This document shows, one piece after another, positions 1-6,357 of a stretch of 64,000 bases of DNA (position 1 is its first letter; each line of letters opens with the position of its first letter). The stretch lies in the NCBI RefSeq assembly GCF_013393325.1, contig NZ_QJRC01000095.1, forward strand, positions 558,001 to 622,000. The letters run 5' to 3'. The DNA comes from Pseudomonas hunanensis. Its GTDB lineage: Bacteria; Pseudomonadota; Gammaproteobacteria; Pseudomonadales; Pseudomonadaceae. Below the pieces are notes generated by a model, which saw only the letters and a program-made list of their open reading frames with translations, made no database searches and had not been told where the DNA came from. Both the position numbers and the translations under genes were made by a program.

Positions 1-412
1 CGCGATCATCCAGGGCCTGATCGATCACGGCTACTTGACCAAGAAAAAGCGCAGCCTGGCGGCCTCTGCGGCCGCCCACACGTTGATCGAGGCCGTTCCG
101 CGTGAGGTGGCCGATCCGGTGATGACAGCGGTATGGGAACAGGCGCTGGCACGGATCGAGACCGGTCAGCTGAGTGTCGAGGCGTTTCTCGCCAAGCAAT
201 CGACCTGGCTCACCCAGGTGGTGCGCAGCCAGGCCTCGTTGAATCTGCAGCTACCCCGTTCGAAAGGTCCCGCCTGCCCCGTGTGCCGAAGCCCCATGCG
301 CCAGCGCAAAGGCCGCACCGGCAACTTCTGGTCCTGTGTGCACTACCCGGACTGCAAGGGCACCAAGCCAGTGAAGGCCAGCGCGGCGCCCGCCAAGCCG
401 AAGCGGACCTGA
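1..412 (+). CDS. topB: DNA topoisomerase III, C-terminal fragment (5' end outside window)
   Basis: The reading frame is open from the left edge of the window, so only about the last 136 residues of a much longer protein are present. The fragment contains a segment typical of the end of the type IA topoisomerase core (DPVMTAVWEQAL, ending in a Thr-Gly pair). It is followed by a C4 zinc-ribbon with CPVC and a second pair in the CVHYPDC region, as in the topoisomerase zinc-finger repeat, and a basic Ala/Lys-rich tail. ICEs of this family normally carry a TopB homologue upstream of the DUF3577 gene, and that is its position here. The assignment rests on the C-terminus only. Confidence 0.8.
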   Translation, partial: AIIQGLIDHGYLTKKKRSLAASAAAHTLIEAVPREVADPVMTAVWEQALARIETGQLSVEAFLAKQSTWLTQVVRSQASLNLQLPRSKGPACPVCRSPMRQRKGRTGNFWSCVHYPDCKGTKPVKASAAPAKPKRT

Positions 413-968
413 CTGCTTGACGCTGGGGCCAGTCGCTGATGTAGTGGACAGGCCCCTCGCCGTTTGGCGACCCTAGGCCGATTCGCTCCGGGCAGCTCGG
501 CCAGACTCGTTGAGTTCGGAGCCTCTTTCACTACGCTGCATCACTGTTCCGGATGTCCAAGATTCCCGAGACGGATGACCCGTGCGACCTGCTTTAGGCT
601 GCAGGGGTCATCCGCCTCGGCGACGATGCTCAGTGCCGGTGCCCGCCGGCGAAAAAACGGGCGCCGTTTGTGCGCGGATGCGTGCCAGTTATCCCGACCC
701 AGGCCACGACAAGGGTCGGTTGATCAGGGTGAGGAGACAGCTGAAGTGAAGCGACGACTTCGCTGTCGACGAATCAGATCTAGGGTGGCCCTGCTGTTCC
801 TAGCCTGACGACCGTTGGGCTATTTTTTCGCGCGTTTGAGTCCACTGTGCACCACCCACGTCCGCACCTCTGAACCCAGTCAAAACCGCTGTTGACGGGC
901 GCTGCGCAGCGCTCTATAGATGAACTGCACCACGCTGTCGATGACAGCATCAGGTAGCCGGAACCTGC
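413..968. other. Intergenic region without a supported gene
   Basis: I find no convincing gene here; open frames on both strands have low-complexity, arginine-rich translations. Near 805-840 there is a T-rich stretch. The right edge runs into the conserved leader at 969-1066, and the similarity to the second copy may begin slightly earlier, at a shared GGTA..CCGG..ACC stretch near 953-966. Confidence 0.5.
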
Positions 969-1066
969 AAGGCTACGCTCTCCCCAGAGTGGTTCCTCCC
1001 AAAGTGCGACTAGCGTTCGGCGGCTCGCACGGTTATCGCTCCCCGCGATGATGAGCGCTCTTACAC
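969..1066 (+). ncRNA. Structured leader-like element, copy A
   Basis: This roughly 95-nt stretch is repeated at 32337-32431 and neither copy lies in a credible gene. It predicts a first hairpin (976-981 with 986-991, loop CCCC) and a second hairpin (1035-1039 with 1045-1049, loop TCCCC). An outer AGCG/CGCT pairing (1012-1015 with 1056-1059) encloses the second hairpin. Compared with the other copy, four pairs in hairpin 1 and one pair in hairpin 2 differ but stay paired. The element ends about 90 nt before the start of the DUF3577 gene, which suggests a cis-acting 5' leader. I cannot check whether it is already listed in Rfam. Confidence 0.6.
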
Positions 1067-1154
1067 CACTGCTGTTGCACCTGACCTTCCCTTGCGGACT
1101 CACCCCCGCCAGGGCCGGTGAATATCCGCGTTTCTCGCAAACAGGAGATTCACC

Positions 1155-1667
1155 ATGACCACGGCAAACACTGCTGCTCCCGCCACCTACTTCAACCTGC
1201 ACACCCAAGGCATTGGTTACTTGAACCGCGTGCGCGAGGTGCCAGTGCGGCGCGGCCAGCCCTTTATGGCCTGCGACATCGCCGCCTTGCACGGCGCGTC
1301 GGATGACGTCGAATACACCCGCTTCGACTGCAAGGTCGCTGGCGGCGAAGCCGAACGGCTGATCCGCGAACACCTCGAGGATGTCCGTGCCGAACGCAAG
1401 GTGCTGATCGCGTTTCGCATTGGCGACCTCTGGGTCGATGCCTTCACCTACGAGAAAGGTGAGCGCAAAGGCCAACCGGGCGCCAGCCTCAAAGGCCGGT
1501 TGATCTTCATCGAGTGGATCAAGGTCGACGGCCAACTCACCTACAAGGCGCCAGCTCGGCAGGATGCTTCCTCGGCTGAACTGCCGTCCGAAGCGGCAGA
1601 AGAGCATGCGCCGAATCCTTCACACAGTGCCGATCAGGCTCAGGACCAGGCCACGCAGCCTGCCTGA
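1155..1667 (+). CDS. STY4534-family ICE protein (DUF3577)
   Basis: This 170-aa protein has the length and sequence character of the DUF3577/STY4534 family found in G-type ICEs. Conserved features are an N-terminal YFNLHTQGIGYLNR stretch, a central single-strand-binding-protein-like beta-rich segment and an Ala/Gln/Glu-rich disordered tail. The family is usually annotated as an ICE replication or SSB-like protein; the molecular activity is inferred, not shown. The start ATG follows an AGGAG Shine-Dalgarno motif at 1143-1147. A strong hairpin with a T run lies just after the stop, so it may be its own transcription unit or be attenuated from the next gene. Confidence 0.8.
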   Translation: MTTANTAAPATYFNLHTQGIGYLNRVREVPVRRGQPFMACDIAALHGASDDVEYTRFDCKVAGGEAERLIREHLEDVRAERKVLIAFRIGDLWVDAFTYEKGERKGQPGASLKGRLIFIEWIKVDGQLTYKAPARQDASSAELPSEAAEEHAPNPSHSADQAQDQATQPA

Positions 1668-1684
1668 GACGGATGCTCCACCAC

Positions 1685-1709
1685 AAAGGCGCTCGCATGA
1701 GCGCCTTTT
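1685..1709 (+). terminator. Hairpin plus T run between DUF3577 and the next gene
   Basis: A perfect 10-bp stem (AAAGGCGCTC with GAGCGCCTTT) with a GCAT loop ends in TTTT. It sits 18 nt after the DUF3577 stop and only about 20 nt before the start codon of the next gene, so it could act as a terminator or as an attenuator. Confidence 0.7.
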
Positions 1710-1728
1710 CTCACCCTTGGAGGCCGCC

Positions 1729-1995
1729 ATGGAGAGTTACTGGCTCTGTGAGGATTGCCTGCACGCTGTGGCCTACGACGACTTCAGCACCTTGTCGCTG
1801 TACTACAGCGAGGCCGAAGTCGACCAGCGAATCACGCAGATGCGTAAGGAGCTGCAGGTGTTATTGCCACTCAGCGCTGATTTCGATCCGGACACCGGCG
1901 TTGGCATCGCCCCCTTCTCCACTCACCCCTGCGAAGCCTGTCACTCGCCGTCGCACGGCACCCGGCATCGTTTCACCCGCCTTGTAACCGCCTGA
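1729..1995 (+). CDS. Small zinc-ribbon-like ICE protein
   Basis: This 88-aa protein starts at an ATG preceded by TTGGAGG. It has two CxxC pairs, CEDC near residue 7 and CEAC near residue 70, spaced as for a zinc-binding fold, and an acidic middle. I do not recognise a named family. It lies in the conserved accessory backbone between DUF3577 and RadC, where these ICEs carry short hypothetical genes. The longer frame that begins upstream at 1564 overlaps DUF3577 and is unlikely to be the real start. Confidence 0.6.
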   Translation: MESYWLCEDCLHAVAYDDFSTLSLYYSEAEVDQRITQMRKELQVLLPLSADFDPDTGVGIAPFSTHPCEACHSPSHGTRHRFTRLVTA

Positions 1996-2047
1996 CCCTA
2001 CCCACAGGGCCTCCTCCCGGAGCGCTCCTGCACACGAGGTTCTGCTC

Positions 2048-2542
2048 ATGAACACGTCATTGACCTTGGTCGAGCCCCTCGACCCCGTCCTGACCCAGCG
2101 CGCCCACGAAGATGCGTTGATCAACGAAGCTCTGCAGCTGCTGGACCAACGCTATTTCCAGCGCGGCGAAGTACTCATCACGCCTGCCGACGCCGCGTCT
2201 TACCTGAAGCTGCGTCTGGCGCCTTATCACCACGAGGTATTTGCCTTGCTCTATCTCGATTCACGCCACCGCGTGCTGGACTTCGAGGTGTTGTTCTTCG
2301 GCAGCATCGACGGTGCCTCGGTCTACCCTCGCGAAGTGGTGGTCAAGGCGCTGGCACACAACGCCGCCGCAGTTATCCTCAGCCACAACCACCCTTCCGG
2401 GTGCCCTGAGCCCAGCGGCGCCGACCGCGTGCTGACCACACGCCTGATCGAAGTGCTGGCGCTGGTCGAGATCCGCGTTCTGGACCACATCATCGTCGGC
2501 GAGGGTCAGCCCCTGTCCCTGGCTGAATACGGCTGGATCTAA
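2048..2542 (+). CDS. radC: RadC-family JAMM/MPN domain protein
   Basis: This 164-aa protein carries the JAMM metal-binding motif HNHPSG followed by the downstream Ser and Asp (PSGAD) around residues 113-126, with the upstream catalytic-type Glu region in the beta-rich core. The family resembles metallo-isopeptidases. Despite the name, its role in DNA repair is unproven, and mobile elements commonly carry short versions lacking the N-terminal helix-hairpin-helix region, as here. It lies in the ICE backbone between two short hypothetical genes. A GC-rich hairpin with a T run follows the stop. Confidence 0.9.
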   Translation: MNTSLTLVEPLDPVLTQRAHEDALINEALQLLDQRYFQRGEVLITPADAASYLKLRLAPYHHEVFALLYLDSRHRVLDFEVLFFGSIDGASVYPREVVVKALAHNAAAVILSHNHPSGCPEPSGADRVLTTRLIEVLALVEIRVLDHIIVGEGQPLSLAEYGWI

Positions 2543-2554
2543 ACTTCTCTCGTT

Positions 2555-2588
2555 CGCCACTGCCTGTATGGGGTGGCGTCCTCTTTTT
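2555..2588 (+). terminator. Hairpin plus T run before the next gene
   Basis: CGCCAC (2555-2560) pairs with GTGGCG (2573-2578), followed by TCCTCTTTTT. It lies between the radC stop and the Shine-Dalgarno (TGGAG) of the next gene, only about 15 nt upstream of the ATG. This repeats the arrangement seen at 1685-1709. Confidence 0.5.
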
Positions 2589-2602
2589 ACTGGAGCGCCA
2601 CC

Positions 2603-3319
2603 ATGCTCACCTCAACCCCCAACCCCTTTGCCCGCGGCTTCCATGCGTTATCCTGCGAACGCGTGGTCCAGATCCACTACGACGACCAGTGCCCGCCCTG
2701 CTACCGCCCCCTGCACACCGCCCAACTGGGCCTGGACGACGATCACATCAACTGCCAGGCGTGCGTATTCGATGACGACTGCGCCGTCATCACAGAAGAA
2801 CAGGATGTCTCTGGCTTCCTTCGCATGCAGTTGCCCGCAGATGGTGTGGTCACCACCGTGCTGTACCAGGTCACCGCCGAACGGCTGAGTGGCTCGGTAC
2901 ACGTTGGCGACCTTCCCAGCTTGGAAGCGGCGGAGCACCTGATGCAGCAGCTGTCCTTTGCCACCGGCCAGTACAGCCGCAGCTGGGAGATCAGTTCATC
3001 CCACCTACCGGCCGACGAGTACACCTACCTTGAGCAGCTTGCTCGCTGCGAACGACCGGCCGGCTTCTTTGAATGCTTCCAGATGGTCAGCAACCGCTCC
3101 GTCGGCTGCAAGCTGTACTCCACACCCTGGCACCGCTGCGCCCACGCGGGAGGTCCCGGCTGCTCAGCGGCGGACGTTTGCATTCGCCTGTTGGATGAAC
3201 AGGTGCCTCCGGTGTTGATGACCCTGTTGCTGCTGGCCGGCCAGGCCGACACGCGTTTCCTGGTGTTTGATCCCGATGCAGCCCCGCTGCCAGGACTGCC
3301 GGTGTTTACTGACGATTGA
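2603..3319 (+). CDS. Conserved ICE hypothetical protein
   Basis: This 238-aa protein starts at the ATG at 2603, which has a TGGAG motif 8 nt upstream; the earlier frame start at 2573 would run through the hairpin T run. It is rich in Cys and Tyr. An N-terminal CPPC (around residue 30) and CQAC (around residue 52) could form a zinc site. I do not recognise the family. Its position just before the terminator and the PilL gene suggests it is the last gene of the accessory backbone block rather than part of the transfer operon. Confidence 0.65.
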   Translation: MLTSTPNPFARGFHALSCERVVQIHYDDQCPPCYRPLHTAQLGLDDDHINCQACVFDDDCAVITEEQDVSGFLRMQLPADGVVTTVLYQVTAERLSGSVHVGDLPSLEAAEHLMQQLSFATGQYSRSWEISSSHLPADEYTYLEQLARCERPAGFFECFQMVSNRSVGCKLYSTPWHRCAHAGGPGCSAADVCIRLLDEQVPPVLMTLLLLAGQADTRFLVFDPDAAPLPGLPVFTDD

Positions 3320-3322
3320 CCC

Positions 3323-3347
3323 AAGGCGCCCTTAAGGGCGCCTTTTT
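3323..3347 (+). terminator. Rho-independent terminator
   Basis: AAGGCGCCC TT AAGGGCGCC followed by TTTTT forms a long GC-rich stem directly after the stop at 3319. It separates the accessory block from the transfer operon. Confidence 0.85.
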
Positions 3348-3449
3348 CATGTGCTGGGCTCGATAAACCGGCCGGCCAACTTCGGTTTTTCAGTGGGTGC
3401 AGCTCGCGCGTGTTGCCAAGGTGTCGGCACCCACTGTCGAGACCTGCTC

Positions 3450-3968
3450 ATGCACACGCCCGCACTTCCTTACCTTGTTCTGATGCTCGCGCTGGCGGGC
3501 TGCAACACGTCGCCTGCCATCACCCCACCGACGGTGCCAGCCAAAGCCGTACCAGCTCCGTCCACCCCCTCCAAGCCGTTGCCAGCGTCACCAGCGTGGG
3601 TCCGCCAGGACCGCTACACCCTGGTTAGCACGCGGCCGACGCTGGAACAGCGTCAGCCGTTGTTCCAGCTCATCACCGTGCAGATTTCACCGGCCCTGCA
3701 CGCGACGGTCGGTGACGCCCTACGTCACGTGTTGCAGCGCTCAGGCTACTCACTCTGCGCCAACCGCGCCGAGGTCGCCACCTTGTTCAGCCGCCCTCTG
3801 CCGACCGTGCAGCACCAACTCGGGCCAATGGTGCTGCTGGACGCCTTGACCATTCTCGGCGGCCCGGCCTGGCGGCTCGTGATCGATCCAGTCGAACGCC
3901 GCGTGTGCTATGCCCTTCGCGCACCAGTGCCCGCCCCACCTCGCCCGCCCCTGGAGATCGCGCCATGA
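3450..3968 (+). CDS. pilL: PilL-type conjugation lipoprotein
   Basis: This 172-aa protein has a short hydrophobic signal with a lipobox (LALAGC, Cys near residue 16), a Pro/Ala-rich linker to about residue 55, and a C-terminal domain. That domain resembles the PilL N-domain found in G-type ICEs (the VGDALRHVLQRSGYSLC and LDALTILGGPAW region). It is expected to be anchored in the outer membrane and to belong to the transfer or type IV pilus apparatus. The start is chosen by the lipoprotein signal; upstream in-frame codons would bury it. The stop overlaps the next gene start. Confidence 0.8.
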   Translation: MHTPALPYLVLMLALAGCNTSPAITPPTVPAKAVPAPSTPSKPLPASPAWVRQDRYTLVSTRPTLEQRQPLFQLITVQISPALHATVGDALRHVLQRSGYSLCANRAEVATLFSRPLPTVQHQLGPMVLLDALTILGGPAWRLVIDPVERRVCYALRAPVPAPPRPPLEIAP

Positions 3969-4627
3969 AGGTCCATCACTTTCAGGCCCTGGTGCTCGGG
4001 GCCCTGTGCCTCGGCGCCGCCGTACTGGCCGCCGTGACCTACAACCACCAGCAACAACTGACCGAGCTCCTGGTCGCCGCGGAGAATGCGCCAGCCGATC
4101 CAGCCCCGGCGCTGCGGCGGGACCTCGATGCACTCGGCACCACTCTTGCGGCAATTCCACCGCAAGTAAAAGCGCAGGGCGAGCACCAGCGCCAGCAGGA
4201 TGCGGCCTTCGCGACACTGAGCAAACAGCTGGATGAGGTGAGCGCGTCGCTCAAGGCCATTGGAGCGGTATCACCGAGTCCGACCAAGGCCGACCTGGCC
4301 GCGATGGACCAGCGATTGGGCAATGCCGAAATCGCCATCCGCGCCCTTGAGGTTCGACCGGCTACGCCATCCGCACAACCCCAGCCTGCAGCTCCCGCCA
4401 AACCGGCCGCCAAAGCCCCGACGCCGCCATTCACCTTGCTGGGTGTCGAGACCCGTGGCGAGGTCCGGTTTGTCTCGGCTCAACCGGCCGGCGCGCATGC
4501 CCTGTCGACCGTCCACCTGCTGCAGCCCGGTGACAGCTTGAACGGTTGGCAGCTCAAGACCATTCGCCGGAATCAGGCCGTGTTCCATGTGCCTGGCCTC
4601 GGCGAACGTTCGCTGCCCCTGCCGTGA
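3965..4627 (+). CDS. Membrane-anchored ICE transfer protein, PilP/GspC-like C-terminus
   Basis: The ATG at 3965 overlaps the PilL stop by 4 nt. The 220-aa product has one N-terminal transmembrane helix (residues about 9-28), a helical, coiled-coil-prone middle (50-125) and an Ala/Pro-rich linker. It ends in a small beta domain (LLGVETRGEVRFVS ... LQPGDSLNGWQLK) resembling the periplasmic domains of PilP or GspC. I infer an inner-membrane, periplasm-facing scaffold role in transfer. The gene always sits here in related ICEs, but I do not know a functional name. Confidence 0.65.
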   Translation: MKVHHFQALVLGALCLGAAVLAAVTYNHQQQLTELLVAAENAPADPAPALRRDLDALGTTLAAIPPQVKAQGEHQRQQDAAFATLSKQLDEVSASLKAIGAVSPSPTKADLAAMDQRLGNAEIAIRALEVRPATPSAQPQPAAPAKPAAKAPTPPFTLLGVETRGEVRFVSAQPAGAHALSTVHLLQPGDSLNGWQLKTIRRNQAVFHVPGLGERSLPLP

Positions 4628-4637
4628 CGAGGTGCAT

Positions 4638-5354
4638 ATGGTCCGGTTCATCACCCTCTCGCTGCTCCTATTCCCCATCTGCCAAGTACCGGGATCGGGA
4701 TGGGGTGCACCCGCCACGGTTGAAACGGAGCAGCAGTCCAGCGAGCAGGCCCCGCTGCAGCTAGAGCGATCCGTAGCACAGGCCAAGGCCTGGGGCCTGA
4801 CCGATGATGAATGGGCCAAGTTTGAGCGCCTGCAGAGCGGTCCCCGCCAGTACTGGTCACCGCAACTCGACCCGCTGACCACCCTGGGCGTGGAAGCCGA
4901 TTCTGACCAGGAGCGTCAGCGCTACGCCGAGTTGCAGGTGCGCCTCGAAGCCAAGCGCGCCGAGCGCGAACTGGCGTATCAAAAAGCCTACACCGCGGCC
5001 TGGGCGCGGCTGTTCCCGGGGCTGCTGCCGGTACAGGGGATGAGCGATGCCGCACCCCCGTCGAGCAACCCGCGCTTTGCAGTGTTTGTGGAAGACCCGT
5101 GCTCGACCTGTGTGGCCAGCCTCCGCCAATGGCTGAGCACAAGCGCCCGCCTGGACGTCTATCTGGTGGGCAGCCAGGGCGACGATGCGCGCATTCAGCG
5201 ATGGGCGCGCAAGGTAGGCATTACCCCGGCCCAGGTCGGTAGTGGCCAAGTCACCCTCAATCACGACCGCGGCCGCTGGTTCACCCTCGGCGCCAGCCGC
5301 CCCCTGCCCGCACGCTTTCAACAGGTGGAAGGGAAATGGCAACGCGTCGACTAA
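4638..5354 (+). CDS. ICE protein, TIGR03759 / PFL_4693 family
   Basis: This 238-aa protein starts at ATG 4638 and carries an N-terminal signal peptide (residues 1-23). The middle has the typical helical stretch (AWGLTDDEWAKFERL, then QYWSPQLDPLTTLG). The C-terminal half has a thioredoxin-like fold with a CSTC pair near residue 157, as expected for the PFL_4693 family of G-type ICEs. It is predicted to be periplasmic. The CxxC suggests a redox or disulfide-handling role during assembly, which is inference. It overlaps the following transglycosylase gene by 19 nt. Confidence 0.8.
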   Translation: MVRFITLSLLLFPICQVPGSGWGAPATVETEQQSSEQAPLQLERSVAQAKAWGLTDDEWAKFERLQSGPRQYWSPQLDPLTTLGVEADSDQERQRYAELQVRLEAKRAERELAYQKAYTAAWARLFPGLLPVQGMSDAAPPSSNPRFAVFVEDPCSTCVASLRQWLSTSARLDVYLVGSQGDDARIQRWARKVGITPAQVGSGQVTLNHDRGRWFTLGASRPLPARFQQVEGKWQRVD

Positions 5355-5890
5355 CCCTCGCCCTGGCCCTGACGGGCGTGACTGTCGCCCAAGCAGGCGG
5401 GCTCCCTCCGCAGGCGTACCAGTTGGCCGCCGACCAAGCCGGCATCCCAGCCTCGGTGCTGTTCGCCATTGCCCAGCAGGAGAGCGGCACGCCGTTGCGT
5501 GGGCAACTCATCCCCTGGCCGTGGACCTTGAATGTGGCCGGCACGCCGCAGCGTTTCGCCACCCGTGACCAGGCCTGCAGCGCACTCACCGTGGCGCTCA
5601 GCCGGCATGATCCCAAGCGCATCGATGTCGGCCTGGGGCAAACCAACCTGGGTTACCACCCGAAGCGTTACCCCACCGCCTGCGATGCTCTCGATCCGCG
5701 TAGCAACCTCGCCGTCACCGCGGACCTGTTGCGCGAACACTACGCCGACGCCGGCGACTGGGTCATTGCCGCTGGCCGCTATCACCGGCCTGCGGGTGGA
5801 GCCCCGGCGGCGCGCTACCGCACGCAGTTCAGCCAGCACTGGCAGCGCCTTGAAGCCGCCAAGTCCAGCCGCGGAGGTCCACGCTCATGA
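5336..5890 (+). CDS. Lytic transglycosylase of the conjugation system
   Basis: This 184-aa exported protein has a signal peptide of about 20 residues and an SLT-like domain. The catalytic Glu is in the AIAQQESG motif near residue 49. Downstream are the GLGQTNLG (around 103) and the helical ALDPRSNLAVTADLL segments typical of lytic transglycosylases. It should cut peptidoglycan locally to let the secretion channel through. It overlaps the genes on both sides, which supports translational coupling in the pilL-to-traD operon. Confidence 0.85.
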   Translation: MATRRLTLALALTGVTVAQAGGLPPQAYQLAADQAGIPASVLFAIAQQESGTPLRGQLIPWPWTLNVAGTPQRFATRDQACSALTVALSRHDPKRIDVGLGQTNLGYHPKRYPTACDALDPRSNLAVTADLLREHYADAGDWVIAAGRYHRPAGGAPAARYRTQFSQHWQRLEAAKSSRGGPRS

Positions 5891-6348
5891 TTGACGTTCG
5901 ACGGGGCGCGCTGATCTGCGGGCTAGTGGGGTGGTTGGCTGCCGGGGCCTGGCTTGTGCCAACGCCTCCTGTCATGGCCGCCGAATCGGCCACCTCGGTC
6001 GAACGGCCCGATCCACGAAGACTGGACTGGGTATTGCCGGTGCACAGCGCGCGCCTCACGCCGGGTGAGGTGCCACGCAGAGCGCTGGATTTGCCAGGCA
6101 TGGTCCCGCTGTTCCTGGTGGGGGCGGACGCTGCCTCATTGGCCTGGCTGGCGCAGCATGCACCTGCACTGAAGCGGTTGGGCGCCAACGGTCTGGCCGT
6201 TGAGGTCGCGGATGCGGCAGCGCTGCAGCGCATCCAAGCGGTAGCACCTGGGTTGACCATCTGGCCGGTCAGTGGCGACGACATCGCCGAGCGACTGGAG
6301 CTGGAGCACTACCCGGTACTGATCACCCCGACCGGCCTGGAGCAGTGA
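5887..6348 (+). CDS. ICE protein, TIGR03765 / PFL_4695 family
   Basis: This 153-aa protein overlaps the transglycosylase stop by 4 nt (ATGA). It has an N-terminal signal or anchor (residues 8-34) and the family core: PGMVPLFLVGADAASLAWL, then a C-terminal segment ending in LEHYPVLITPTGLEQ. The family is confined to ICEs and its function is unknown. The fixed position directly before the coupling-protein gene suggests a role in preparing or docking the substrate at the inner membrane. Confidence 0.8.
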   Translation: MIDVRRGALICGLVGWLAAGAWLVPTPPVMAAESATSVERPDPRRLDWVLPVHSARLTPGEVPRRALDLPGMVPLFLVGADAASLAWLAQHAPALKRLGANGLAVEVADAAALQRIQAVAPGLTIWPVSGDDIAERLELEHYPVLITPTGLEQ

Positions 6349-6357
6349 GGTATCACC

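Noticed and set aside
780..1607. Long minus-strand open frame (275 codons) across the DUF3577 gene
   Set aside because: It is antisense to a recognised ICE gene and to the structured leader; the composition is that of a shadow frame in GC-rich DNA.
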